From Closterium sp. Naga37s-1 (taxonomy: Eukaryota; Streptophyta; Zygnematophyceae; Desmidiales; Closteriaceae), in assembly GCA_947471745.1 (NCBI GenBank), contig CANJKZ010001029.1, positions 43,287 through 107,286 on the forward strand: a stretch of 64,000 bases of DNA, read 5' to 3'. Positions 18,940 to 31,310 of the stretch are shown here, in pieces. Numbering within the stretch: position 1 is the stretch's first letter; each line of letters begins with the position of its first letter. The notes beneath the pieces were generated by a model, which saw only the letters and a list, made by a program, of their open reading frames with translations, had not been told where the DNA came from and searched no databases. The position numbers and the translations under genes were made by a program.

Positions 18940-19767
18940 CAGGGCTGACGTTTCATTTTAAGCCTCCCTGATTCAGGGGAAAATTTCCCCCCTCTATTAT
19001 GGGTGCATATATTCCACAGGTAGGCTACTCTGATTGCTCAGTGTTGAAAAGTAGTTAACTCTGATTGCTCAGGGTCGAGAATTGAACATCAATGTAGTAA
19101 CGCGCACTGTGTTTAACGGGGAAAAAGGTTTCGCTCCGCATGATCCCAACACAACGCGACATCATTTCATGCACACCTTGTGGGCGTTACTTTCTCACCC
19201 TTAACTTTCTCTGAATGGTATTTCTCCACACGTTTTAGCGCGGGGAAGAAACGAGCAATTTCGGTCCACCAAACAGTTCGGTACCATAGATGTGCCAAGA
19301 TTTCCTATTCGCTGATTACCCGCAATTCGCCAACATCATTGTGCGAAACGCAAAAAATGTGTTGGTAACTTCACGCACACGCAATTGCGACAATACAACT
19401 GACATCGTCGAATTCTGTGAAACTAACATACGTAGAGTGTATTCACCTGTCAGACATGTTGCCGCGCGCTGCTCACGCTCTGGCTGTACTGCGACCAGTC
19501 CGAAGGCGGGGTTATTGGAAGGAAATTTCCGAGAAACTTCGTTCCGATAAGGTCAAATTCAGAGTCCACATAACGCGTACTCTACTTTGACAGAGTCAGT
19601 AAGAACACTACTCTGAGTCTAGATACAATATTTCAGGGTTCGCTAAAGCACTATTCTGAATGGATCAGTGTTCACAAGTCAGAAATTCTGAAATTGCAGG
19701 GACCACCAGGTGAGAAGCCTGTAATCACCTTGAAATCAGGGTAATTACCCTGATAAAATCAGCCCTG
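18940..19767. mobile_element. Non-autonomous hAT-type element, copy b
   Basis: Same ends (CAGGGCTGA / TCAGCCCTG) and the same flanking ACGTCACC repeat as at 12205-13032. It was copied with the segment, not inserted anew. It has one private substitution near the right end (accttgaaatc). Confidence 0.85.
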
Positions 19768-20081
19768 ACGTCACCTCTTTTTTTCGAGATTGGCGCAAAT
19801 TTGGACAATCAAAACACGAGCTTTTGAAAACCAGCTTCATACAGTATGATTCCAGAACTCAATAAAACCATTTACAACCCATCTCCCGACTTCCAATCAA
19901 CTTGTCTACACATCAAACAATAGGTTTTTTCTTTCTCTTACCCTCTACCCAAAGTTCATCTCATCTACCGTAAAGTTACTCTCTACCTGAAGTTCGAACT
20001 GAGAGAAGTTAAGAAAGTAGATGATGTCTGCACCACAGAAAATGGAAGGCACCTATGATCACTACCGGTACCCTGCCAGCT

Positions 20082-20225
20082 GCAGGCTTGCTCGAAGAAT
20101 CTACTGCAGGCTTGCTCGAAGAATCTACTGCGGGCTTGCTCGAAGAATCTACTGCATGCTTGCTCGAAGAATCTACTGCATGCTTGCTCGAAGAATCTAC
20201 TGCATGGTTGCTCGAAGAATCTACT
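20082..20225. repeat. 24-bp minisatellite, copy b
   Basis: Six units as in copy a. The third unit has cgggct instead of caggct. Confidence 0.9.
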
Positions 20226-21610
20226 GCATAGCGGATTTCAGCGTGGCTGTGCGGAGTCATAGGTTCCATGGGCTGTGGGCTGTGCAGAACAGGAACTACG
20301 GTACCGTAAATCACGAGCTTCTAAAAATCAGCACTTTATTAATACATTAACACATCCACCTCCAACACCACAACAGCACGTCTACACTTCAAAGATAATA
20401 ACAGGCATAAAACTTCTCATACTGTCCTACGACTGTAGGGTTCAAATCAAGCAGCTGCTGCAGCATTGAGCAGAGCATTGTTGGCATCTTGGCTCGCTTC
20501 CCACAGGAACCACCCTCCATAGCAGGGCCTATGTTTGGTTTTTGGCTACTCACGATTAGCAGTGTAGCCTTTTTCAAAACCCTTCTGATCAGTGTGTAAT
20601 TTTTCGTTACACTGATACATCAGTGTAACATTGAGTTTCGAAAAAATTACCCCAGAGCATCAGTGTAGTATATTTGTGTAACCTTTGTCAGAGGTCCACT
20701 GAAGATCCCCGATTGATCCTAGGGAGGGGTTACATGCTCGTTGTCCTGGGGGGTGTCATGTGATGCTATCATTTGCATTCACGTCTGTCTGCCTCCCATC
20801 ATATGTTCGTGTGTTGCATGCGTGGTGTGAGCGTGTGCAAGAATTTGTGTTTGGTGTTGTTTGGATTTTCTGAGTGTGTGTGAGTGTTATTTGCCTTGAG
20901 CAGATATCTGAAGTGACTCCTCTGCTTGAGAGCTTTCCGACGAACCAAGAATCGCCGCGATCGGAGCAAGAACGAGAAAGATATGATCGTTCGAAGTTTT
21001 GATTGAGATGCGGCGACTATGGGAATTTGCTGGTTGACTCAATATGGGGTACAGACTTTTGGGGGTTGGGAAATTCGTCACCATCACTGTAGATGATGCC
21101 AAGTGGTTGGGAGAAGCCAAACCAGGTTGGCAATTGTGGCCAAGTTGGGTGAGGTGGATGGCATGAGTTGGGAAAGTGACAAATTTCAAAGTTGGGGTGC
21201 CTATAGAGAGGGGAAATGTGTGGTATGGGGTTTCCTTGGTTGGGGACTCCCTTGGGACCTTCTCTCTCGTCCTCCTCATCCTCTCCTACCTGGTTCAATT
21301 GCTACTCCAACTTTCTTGTGTGAACTTGTGAGATAATTGTGATTGAGTTACGCTTTCTATGGCAGCATACCCCCTAGTGCGCCGAAGTTCATAACTCGAG
21401 TTATACTCCATATTTTGATACTATTCACATTGGGAAAGATAGCCACGGTCAAGGGCTACAACATACTCGAGTTTAAAAGAATTCTAAATGTGCGTTAATC
21501 GTCGACGGCATTTCTTGTGACGACGACTTTTCTGTCCAGAATTGTAGTTGACGATTTTGAGATATTTCAGCCCCTAATCTTCATTGACTCCATCCTTAGT
21601 CTCTAACAAG

Positions 21611-21622
21611 TGGTATCAGAGC
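21611..21622 (+). promoter_or_regulatory. Primer-binding site of plus-strand remnant, copy b
   Basis: TGGTATCAGAGC after CTCTAACAAG, duplicate of 14876-14887. Confidence 0.6.
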
Positions 21623-21661
21623 TGATTAAGGACTTTGTGGAGAGTCTACTGAAGTGTGAAG

Positions 21662-22947
21662 TGTGAAAAAATGAGAATGGTTGACTAGGAAAATGAGTTG
21701 GGTACAAATATGAAACCCTAGGAAACTGTACCCCATAGTGTCTACCCCACTACAGCCTACACATGCTATGTGATTAATCTTTGACACACCCCCATAGGCA
21801 AAGTGGGGGAGAACAAGGGGTCACAAGACCAGTCAAGCAAAGCAAGCTCAGGGTGGATCACAACGTCACCACACATTCCGAGCACAGGTTCAAAGGCCAC
21901 AAAGCCAGTTCACATGCAGGATTATATATACAAGGTAAACAAGCATGTACAGGTATATATATAGATCACAGTACAAGTAAAGTCAAGAGGTAAGCAAGTG
22001 GGGCCAAGTAGGCACAAGACCTAGCATAGTACAGAAGTGCTGATGATCACAAGGCTGAAGTGCCTTGGTGAAGATATCAGGCAGTGTTGGCCTGAGAGGC
22101 CACGTAAGCAAGGCGTAGCTGACCACGCTGCTGCAGCTCACGAGCAAGGAAGTAGCGAAGAGCAATGTGCTTCGTTCTGTGCTCCAGTCTGTGCTCCCGA
22201 CACAAGGCCAGCATGGCCTTGTTGTCTACGTACAGAACAGGAGGAGAACGAGGCGGCTCTCCCAAGTCAGTCAGCAGGTAGGTGAGCCAGCGTAACTCCT
22301 GTGCAGCCATGGCCCCTGCGTAGATCTCAGCCTCACAGCTGGAGCTGAGAACAGAAGACGAGCGGGTAGACCGCCACGAAACAGAACCGGAACCAAGGCT
22401 GAAGGTGTAACCCTGTGACGACCGCTGAGTAGCCAGGTCTTCAACCCAAGACGCGTCTGCGTGACCAGTGAGGACCACTGGACTCCGCCCTCCAAGCACG
22501 AGCCCCATGCCCGACGTACTGCACTAGTAGCGCAACACCCTCTTCGTGGCCGCCATGTGCTCTGGTCGGTGTCTGCCAGGAGCAACATAGTGTGCCAAGA
22601 TGCTAAGAGGGTATGCCAGGTCAGGTCGAGTGCAGGTCATCAGGTACATGAGGCAGCCAACAAGCTCTGGGTACGGGCACTCGGCTCTACGGACTCATCC
22701 GAAGGCAGAGCTGAGAGCGAGTGGCGAGTAGACAGAGGAGTGGCCTGAGTACGTGAAGTCGAAGCGCTGAAGGACCTGCTGCACCATGTGTGACTGAGTC
22801 AGGGTAATGGTGCGCCGTGCTCTGTCCCGGGTGATCTGCAAGCCAAGATAGCTGCGCAGTTCACCCAGGTCTGTGCACGTGTGTCTCTTCTGCAGCTCGG
22901 ACTTCACGTGGGCGAGTCCAGCAGTGTCAGCCGTAGCAAACACCAAG
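21662..22947 (-). mobile_element. Family B copia, 3' fragment, copy b
   Basis: Same extent, junction and four inactivating lesions as copy a (LTR end at 21786, coding part 21983-22947). One substitution in the RNase H part (ccaagtcag for ccaggtcag near 22,264) is private to this copy. Confidence 0.88.
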
Positions 22948-22948
22948 A

Positions 22949-25303
22949 TGGGTGAGCAACTGCTTCTAGATCTCTTGAACCACAAGATTCATTACAAGGC
23001 AGACTGGCAGGTACTGATAGGTGGGGTCAGGTACAAACAGGTGCAAGGGAGTGAGCAAGCTGTGAGGTGACTGCGGAGGTGCACTTGTTGCCGCCTCCGC
23101 TAGATCTCTTCAACCACGACTTCTAGTCAGCAGACTGGCAGGTACGGATAGGTATGGACAGGTAAGGGTAGGTGCAGACAGGTACGGGGCAGATATGGGC
23201 AGGTACAGGCAGGTTCAACAGGTTCGGACAGGTTTGTCAGGTTCGGGCAATCTCTGGAGGTGAAAGAGGCCCATTCAGAGTAATTTAAACATGAATTTTA
23301 ACTGGCAGGTCAGAGCCTTTTTTTTCTTTCTTCCCCTCCCCTTGCTCTCCCCACACCTTGCATCCCCTCTCCCTTCTTTCGACAAACAGTCATCTCCATT
23401 TCTCTCCTCCTTTCCTTCCTCACTCCGCTTCTCTCCCTCCCCCCCCTCCTCTCCCCTCCCGTTTTTGCCACGTCAGCCCACCATTCACTCCTCCACTGCT
23501 GACATCAACAACTTTGCTGCTGACGTCATCTCTCCAGGCCAGCCAATCAGCGTGGGCTATGGCTCCATGGACACCGCCCAGTTCCTGCTGCTGTACGGCT
23601 TCCTGCCGCCCAACAACCCATTTGACCAGTTCGTCCTTTTCGAAAACGCCACAGTGCTTCTTGACTACTACGAGACAAAATATCTTGCCGAGTGAGCTCT
23701 GTCTCTCACACTCACGTCTTCCCAGAGGGACCTGCAGGTGGGTGCTTTGAGACGTCTCAAAACACTCCTTCATAAACAGACTTCATAAACAGAGGGATCT
23801 GCAGGTGGGTGCTACAAGGTTGCCTGGCTGCAGGTGAGTGGTACCATGTAAGTGTCTGCATGCGGGCATGCCTCCCAGTCGCAGAGTGGCACTGGGCCAC
23901 TACCGCCCAGTGGGGTGGGCTCTGGCCTTCACACTCACGTCCTCCCAGCGTGCTTCGTAGTCGAAGAGTGACGTGGAACTCGGGCAGCGCCCGAGTGGGC
24001 CCAGTGGGCCCTGGCTACTACGTGCACGTCCTCCCAGCGTGCTTCGGAGTCAAAGAGTGGCACATGAGCAGCTCAAGGGGCTCTGCCTCTCACGAGCGCG
24101 TTCTTTCAAAGGAATCTGTCTGCACATGGGTGGGTGCCTCCCGCTTGCACTGTGACGCTGGCCCACTGTAGCATATTGGGCCCTGATTCACTAAGAGAGG
24201 GACGCACTGATTCGTGAGGCTCGTATAATTTGTTTTTAAGATTTATCTGCCCCCTTGGGATTGTGTGCAGGCCATGTGCAACGACAGCGAGGGGGAGGAG
24301 GGAGAGAGCAACGCTCTTGTGGCCATCAAACAACCGCCATCCTTCCAGGTACACGTGGCTCGCCACAAGTGAGTCACGTCTCAAACGTAAAGCTGCCAGT
24401 AATTAAGCCATCCACCATGCAAGACAACTTTTGAGGCGCCTCAAAAGTAAGCCATCTACCATGCAAGACACTTTTCACACTTCTTTTTGTACGCTGCTCC
24501 CCCTTGCCTCATTCTCCTCCATGTTCCCCTCTTTCCATGCATTTTGTGGGCCTCTCACATATGTCACTTGAATGTTCTCAGATCGCTCAAAGATGTGTTA
24601 TATCAGTCAAGACAAACCCAACAAACAATTGCTTTCTCCATTTCCTTCTCCTTACGTTCTTGCATCTCGTCTCTCGTCTCTCTCCCGCTCTTATCTCCCC
24701 ACTGCAGAGAGGCGTGCTAGAAGAGACAAGGGATGCCGCCCAGGTGCTGCCGGTGCTGTCCAGGCAGCGCAGCGAGGAGATATCGTCAGCGCTGACGAGG
24801 CGACAGCTGTCGGAAGACAAGTGGTGGACAGCTGTCAGTCGCGTGGTGCAGGGTGAGTGTGCCGGGGTGTGTGTAAGGGGGGGGGGAGGGGAGTGTGTGT
24901 GTTAGGGGTTGAATCTTGGTGGGGAGAGTGTGTGGAGGAGAGTGTGGAGGTGAGTGTGTAGAGGTGAGTGTGTGGAGGTGAGTGTGTGGAGGTGAGTGTG
25001 TGGAGGTGAGTGTGTGGAGGTGAGTGTGATGTACAGTGTGACGTTTTCTTTTTCTCCTGTGCCGCCCAGGGCTAGCCCTCATGGCAAAGCAGGTGCAGGC
25101 GAAGCTAGAGGCAAACTGCAACACCTCTTCACGACTTGACATGCCCTTCTCTGCCCTTATTTGCAACACCTCTTCACGACTTGACCATGTGCCCTGTGCC
25201 GCCCAGGGCTAGCCCTCATGGCGAAGCAGGTGCAGGCGGAGCTCGAGGCGGACGGCAGTCTGCAGGACTCCGCCAGCTCAGCAGGGGCGGCGGCGGGTGG
25301 CAG
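22949..25303 (+). pseudogene. SET-domain gene fragment, copy c (lacks the NH-motif exon)
   Basis: As copy b, with the SET exon from 23538. A 5-bp deletion at about 24,374 removes gttga after the candidate donor of the AMCNDSEG exon. It shares a C-to-T change in the pyrimidine tract (tttctttcttcc near 23,330) with unit 2 but not with copies a and b, which points to exchange between repeats. Confidence 0.75.
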
Positions 25304-25669
25304 GTGGGTGCAGCTGGCAGCAACGGGGGAGGAGATGGCGGGCGGCACAGTTGTGTGACCGGGAGGGAGTGACTGCTGCACTGTGTGTGCATGGGGGCAG
25401 AGGGGTGAGAGTCCAGCCGAGCTGGTGCTGCATTCTCTACACTGTGGTGTGGGATGGGTCCCCTGTGGTGGCTTTGTCTCCCTGCTCCACTCAGCCTGGT
25501 GGTGGCAGATGGGTGCGCCATGTAGCTACTGGGGAGGAGATGGCGGGAGGGAAGGTGATGTGACTGGGAGGGAGGGACTGCTGCACTGTGTATGGGGATA
25601 GAGTGGTGTGTGTTGAGTTGGGGAAACTGATGGACTGCCACGAGTGGCGCCTGTCGCGCACACGTCACC

Positions 25670-26497
25670 CAGGGCTGACGTTTCATTTTAAGCCTCCCTG
25701 ATTCAGGGGAAAATTTCCCCCCTCTATTATGGGTGCATATATTCCACAGGTAGGCTACTCTGATTGCTCAGTGTTGAAAAGTAGTTAACTCTGATTGCTC
25801 AGGGTCGAGAATTGAACATCAATGTAGTAACGCGCACTGTGTTTAACGGGGAAAAAGGTTTCGCTCCGCATGATCCCAACACAACGCGACATCATTTCAT
25901 GCACACCTTGTGGGCGTTACTTTCTCACCCTTAACTTTCTCTGAATGGTATTTCTCCACACGTTTTAGCGCGGGGAAGAAACGAGCAATTTCGGTCCACC
26001 AAACAGTTCGGTACCATAGATGTGCCAAGATTTCCTATTCGCTGATTACCCGCAATTCGCCAACATCATTGTGCGAAACGCAAAAAATGTGTTGGTAACT
26101 TCACGCACACGCAATTGCGACAATACAACTGACATCGTCGAATTCTGTGAAACTAACATACGTAGAGTGTATTCACCTGTCAGACATGTTGCCGCGCGCT
26201 GCTCACGCTCTGGCTGTACTGCGACCAGTCCGAAGGCGGGGTTATTGGAAGGAAATTTCCGAGAAACTTCGTTCCGATAAGGTCAAATTCAGAGTCCACA
26301 TAACGCGTACTCTACTTTGACAGAGTCAGTAAGAACACTACTCTGAGTCTAGATACAATATTTCAGGGTTCGCTAAAGCACTATTCTGAATGGATCAGTG
26401 TTCACAAGTCAGAAATTCTGAAATTGCAGGGACCACCAGGTGAGAAGCCTGTAATCACCCTGAAATCAGGGTAATTACCCTGATAAAATCAGCCCTG
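25670..26497. mobile_element. Non-autonomous hAT-type element, copy c
   Basis: Same ends and flanking 8-bp repeat as copy a. Duplicated with the inner segment. Confidence 0.85.
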
Positions 26498-26811
26498 ACG
26501 TCACCTCTTTTTTTCGAGATTGGCGCAAATTTGGACAATCAAAACACGAGCTTTTGAAAACCAGCTTCATACAGTATGATTCCAGAACTCAATAAAACCA
26601 TTTACAACCCATCTCCCGACTTCCAATCAACTTGTCTACACATCAAACAATAGGTTTTTTCTTTCTCTTACCCTCTACCCAAAGTTCATCTCATCTACCG
26701 TAAAGTTACTCTCTACCTGAAGTTCGAACTGAGAGAAGTTAAGAAAGTAGATGATGTCTGCACCACAGAAAATGGAAGGCACCTATGATCACTACCGGTA
26801 CCCTGCCAGCT

Positions 26812-26955
26812 GCAGGCTTGCTCGAAGAATCTACTGCAGGCTTGCTCGAAGAATCTACTGCAGGCTTGCTCGAAGAATCTACTGCATGCTTGCTCGAAGA
26901 ATCTACTGCATGCTTGCTCGAAGAATCTACTGCATGGTTGCTCGAAGAATCTACT
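26812..26955. repeat. 24-bp minisatellite, copy c
   Basis: Six units with the same variant order as copy a (three caggc, two catgc, one catgg). Confidence 0.9.
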
Positions 26956-28340
26956 GCATAGCGGATTTCAGCGTGGCTGTGCGGAGTCATAGGTTCCATG
27001 GGCTGTGGGCTGTGCAGAACAGGAACTACGGTACCGTAAATCACGAGCTTCTAAAAATCAGCACTTTATTAATACATTAACACATCCACCTCCAACACCA
27101 CAACAGCACGTCTACACTTCAAAGATAATAACAGGCATAAAACTTCTCATACTGTCCTACGACTGTAGGGTTCAAATCAAGCAGCTGCTGCAGCATTGAG
27201 CAGAGCATTGTTGGCATCCTGGCTCGCTTCCCACAGGAACCACCCTCCATAGCAGGGCCTATGTTTGGTTTTTGGCTACTCACGATTAGCAGTGTAGCCT
27301 TTTTCAAAACCCTTCTGATCAGTGTGTAATTTTTCGTTACACTGATACATCAGTGTAACATTGAGTTTCGAAAAAATTACCCCAGAGCATCAGTGTAGTA
27401 TATTTGTGTAACCTTTGTCAGAGGTCCACTGAAGATCCCCGATTGATCCTAGGGAGGGGTTACATGCTCGTTGTCCTGGGGGGTGTCATGTGATGCTATC
27501 ATTTGCATTCACGTCTGTCTGCCTCCCATCATATGTTCGTGTGTTGCATGCGTGGTGTGAGCGTGTGCAAGAATTTGTGTTTGGTGTTGTTTGGATTTTC
27601 TGAGTGTGTGTGAGTGTTATTTGCCTTGAGCAGATATCTGAAGTGACTCCTCTGCTTGAGAGCTTTCCGACGAACCAAGAATCGCCGCGATCGGAGCAAG
27701 AACGAGAAAGATATGATCGTTCGAAGTTTTGATTGAGATGCGGCGACTATGGGAATTTGCTGGTTGACTCAATATGGGGTACAGACTTTTGGGGGTTGGG
27801 AAATTCGTCACCATCACTGTAGATGATGCCAAGTGGTTGGGAGAAGCCAAACCAGGTTGGCAATTGTGGCCAAGTTGGGTGAGGTGGATGGCATGAGTTG
27901 GGAAAGTGACAAATTTCAAAGTTGGGGTGCCTATAGAGAGGGGAAATGTGTGGTATGGGGTTTCCTTGGTTGGGGACTCCCTTGGGACCTTCTCTCTCGT
28001 CCTCCTCATCCTCTCCTACCTGGTTCAATTGCTACTCCAACTTTCTTGTGTGAACTTGTGAGATAATTGTGATTGAGTTACGCTTTCTATGGCAGCATAC
28101 CCCCTAGTGCGCCGAAGTTCATAACTCGAGTTATACTCCATATTTTGATACTATTCACATTGGGAAAGATAGCCACGGTCAAGGGCTACAACATACTCGA
28201 GTTTAAAAGAATTCTAAATGTGCGTTAATCGTCGACGGCATTTCTTGTGACGACGACTTTTCTGTCCAGAATTGTAGTTGACGATTTTGAGATATTTCAG
28301 CCCCTAATCTTCATTGACTCCATCCTTAGTCTCTAACAAG

Positions 28341-28352
28341 TGGTATCAGAGC
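28341..28352 (+). promoter_or_regulatory. Primer-binding site of plus-strand remnant, copy c
   Basis: TGGTATCAGAGC, duplicate of 14876-14887. Confidence 0.6.
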
Positions 28353-28391
28353 TGATTAAGGACTTTGTGGAGAGTCTACTGAAGTGTGAAG

Positions 28392-31029
28392 TGTGAAAAA
28401 ATGAGAATGGTTGACTAGGAAAATGAGTTGGGTACAAATATGAAACCCTAGGAAACTGTACCCCATAGTGTCTACCCCACTACAGCCTACACATGCTATG
28501 TGATTAATCTTTGACACACCCCCATAGGCAAAGTGGGGGAGAACAAGGGGTCACAAGACCAGTCAAGCAAAGCAAGCTCAGGGTGGATCACAACGTCACC
28601 ACACATTCCGAGCACAGGTTCAAAGGCCACAAAGCCAGTTCACATGCAGGATTATATATACAAGGTAAACAAGCATGTACAGGTATATATATAGATCACA
28701 GTACAAGTAAAGTCAAGAGGTAAGCAAGTGGGGCCAAGTAGGCACAAGACCTAGCATAGTACAGAAGTGCTGATGATCACAAGGCTGAAGTGCCTTGGTG
28801 AAGATATCAGGCAGTGTTGGCCTGAGAGGCCACGTAAGCAAGGCGTAGCTGACCACGCTGCTGCAGCTCACGAGCAAGGAAGTAGCGAAGAGCAATGTGC
28901 TTCGTTCTGTGCTCCAGTCTGTGCTCCCGACACAAGGCCAGCATGGCCTTGTTGTCTACGTACAGAACAGGAGGAGAACGAGGCGGCTCTCCCAGGTCAG
29001 TCAGCAGGTAGGTGAGCCAGCGTAACTCCTGTGCAGCCATGGCCCCTGCGTAGATCTCAGCCTCACAGCTGGAGCTGAGAACAGAAGACGAGCGGGTAGA
29101 CCGCCACGAAACAGAACCGGAACCAAGGCTGAAGGTGTAACCCTGTGACGACCGCTGAGTAGCCAGGTCTTCAACCCAAGACGCGTCTGCGTGACCAGTG
29201 AGGACCACTGGACTCCGCCCTCCAAGCACGAGCCCCATGCCCGACGTACTGCACTAGTAGCGCAACACCCTCTTCGTGGCCGCCATGTGCTCTGGTCGGT
29301 GTCTGCCAGGAGCAACATAGTGTGCCAAGATGCTAAGAGGGTATGCCAGGTCAGGTCGAGTGCAGGTCATCAGGTACATGAGGCAGCCAACAAGCTCTGG
29401 GTACGGGCACTCGGCTCTACGGACTCATCCGAAGGCAGAGCTGAGAGCGAGTGGCGAGTAGACAGAGGAGTGGCCTGAGTACGTGAAGTCGAAGCGCTGA
29501 AGGACCTGCTGCACCATGTGTGACTGAGTCAGGGTAATGGTGCGCCGTGCTCTGTCCCGGGTGATCTGCAAGCCAAGATAGCTGCGCAGTTCACCCAGGT
29601 CTGTGCACGTGTGTCTCTTCTGCAGCTCGGACTTCACGTGGGCGAGTCCAGCAGTGTCAGCCGTAGCAAACACCAAGTCGTCGACGTACACGAGGATGTA
29701 GAACGGCGGCAGCAAAGTGTCGGTGCGAAGAAACAGCGACGGGTCAGCGGTAGAAGGAGCAAACCCAAGAGCCGCAAGAGTAGTCCTCAGTGTGTCGTGC
29801 CACTCACGGGGCGCCTGGCGGAGACCGTAGACTGGCCGCCGGAGGCTCCACTGGGTACCAAGAGGAAACGACCCAGTGAAGCCAGGTGGGCGGCGCAGCC
29901 AGATCTCCTCGTGCAGGCTGCCCTGTAGGAAAGCAGTGCTGAAGTCAAGAGAGTGAAGCTCGTAGTCACGCTGAGCAGCGACGTGCAGCAGAACCCGAAG
30001 AGTGGTCATCTTTGGGGTCGGGGAGAAGGTCTTAAAGTAGTCAACTCCCTGCCGCTGACTGAAGCCTCGAGCCACGTAACGCGCCTTGAAGACAGGCGGA
30101 GAACCCGGCGGCCGCTTTACCCTGAAAATCCACATGCCACTGACGATGTTCGCCCCAGGTGGGGGAACCTCGTCGACGTAGGTGCCTGTGGACTTCCAGG
30201 AAGCCATCTCTGCGTCCATGGCTGACTGCCACTGAGAGGAGTAAGGACCCTCTATCGCCTCTGCGTAAGAGCGCGGGGTCGGGATGTCTGGTGCATCCGG
30301 GTCTCCCTCAGGGGCAAGCAGCATGGACACGAGATGAGGTCAAGCAGTAGCAAAACACTGGAACTCCTCCTGCCTGTCCTCAAGGACGTCCGTGCTAAGA
30401 GCACACTCACCCCCGACGGACGGAGGACAGACAGACTCAGACTCAGCAACAAGACTAGCGGCGTAGTCTAGACGACAGTGAGCAGCGAAGTCGACAAGCT
30501 TGGCAACTAAGGCAGACGCAGCAGTGGACTCAAAGGAAGGGTCAGTGACAACAGTGGCTAGGAAACGCGTGACAGTAGGACTGGCAGCACGAAGGGAGTC
30601 AGACTCTGGGTCAGCAAGAGCAGGAAGAGAGGACTCTGGAGGAGACGGCAAAGGGACACGCTGCGGCGCAGTGGAAGGACGCAGTGCCATCTGATGCGTG
30701 CCCGGGATCGCAGGAGGACGCTGACGTGGAGCACGACGACTAGTGCGAGCAGTACGAACAGGCGACGCAGGACGCGACTCAGGCTCACGACGCTCAGCAA
30801 GACCTCCAGTAGGACCAGCGTAGGGAGAAGGAGCAGGCAGTGGGGAGGCCAGCTGTAACTGTGACTCGGACTGGACAGGCAGTGGACACTCTAAGGAAGG
30901 AGCAGGACCAGAAGAAGGCGGAAGACCAAGAACCTGCTCAAGGAGCGGAACGAAGTACGGCCGCGGCCGCGTAGCGCCTCCAGAACCAGCAGGGACAGCA
31001 CCAGCATCTGCAGCGTCAGCACCAACTCC
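28392..31029 (-). mobile_element. Family B copia, 3' half, unit 1 (longest unit 1 copy)
   Basis: This copy is read from 31029 to 28392. It has the spacer after integrase, a TGA stop (30340-30342) where family C has a Ser codon, reverse transcriptase with an intact YVDD, RNase H, the polypurine hairpin, and a 3' LTR ending the element at 28392-28516. RNase H carries the same four lesions as copies a and b. Gag, protease and integrase are absent because the segment stops at the unit junction. The RT part (29425-30330) is otherwise open. The site GGAAG at 30673-30677 is the uninterrupted equivalent of the family C target. Confidence 0.9.
29425..31029 (-). pseudogene. Family B polyprotein remnant (spacer and reverse transcriptase)
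   Basis: The coding remnant contains the RT start WIFRVKRPPGSPP, RGFSQRQGVDYF, LDFSTAFLQG and YVDDLVF. It diverges from family A at roughly the level expected for a related family and is closer to family C in RT. It is interrupted by TGA at 30340, and the downstream RNase H is frameshifted. It is not expected to give active enzyme. Confidence 0.88.
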
Positions 31030-31310
31030 AGGAACTACCCCACTACAGCCTAAACAGACTATAGCAGATATAAGTTTGACACACCCCCATAGGCAAAGTG
31101 GGGGAGAACAAGAGGTCACAAGACCAGTCAAGAAAGACAAAGCAAGCTCAAGGTGGATCACAAAGTCACCACGCAGTCTGAGCACAAGCAAAGGGCCACA
31201 AGGCCAGTTCACATGCAGAGTTATATAAAGGAAAGCAAACAATACAGTGAACACAACCTAGCAAGCGTAAGCATGCAGGTATAAGTATATAGAGTACAGT
31301 ACAAGCAGAG

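Larger units (their letters stand above)
16214..22948. repeat. Inner 6,735-bp tandem repeat, copy b
   Basis: This is a near-identical head-to-tail copy of 9479-16213. Its left junction (16,206-16,222) joins family B (caccaag) to the SET region (tgggtgagc) with one filler base, a. It shares private substitutions with copy c near 18,779 and 18,860, and with copy a near 16,585. Confidence 0.95.
22949..29677. repeat. Inner tandem repeat, copy c (continues into longer family B)
   Basis: This is the third copy. It has a 5-bp deletion near 24,374, so it is 6,730 bp up to the equivalent breakpoint. Its right end has no junction: family B continues without a break from 29,678 to 31,029. This is therefore the copy attached to the original right flank. 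The left junction is identical to the one at 16,213. Confidence 0.94.
199..31029. repeat. Tandem segmental duplication, unit 1 (complete)
   Basis: This is the first complete unit of the head-to-tail array. Position 199 corresponds to 31030 and 55976, and matching landmarks in units 1 and 2 (family A LTR, U6, SET exons) keep a constant offset of 30,830-30,831. Order inside: family A copia (199-7604), host DNA with U6 (7605-9326), SET-gene fragment, hAT element, 24-bp minisatellite, plus-strand LTR remnant, family B 3' half ending at 31029. An inner 6.7-kb segment is present three times. Removing the two extra copies leaves about 17,366 bp. Both ends are the same LTR-stub/family-B junction. Confidence 0.93.

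Noticed and set aside
31082-31254. A hydrophobic frame in the 3' untranslated region of A and C (LHVNWPCG.., LTGLV..CSPPLCLWGCV) as a possible extra gene such as an env-like one
   Set aside because: The frame is conserved only as far as the nucleotide sequence is. In family B a 5-base difference shifts it, and the conserved part coincides with the polypurine hairpin.
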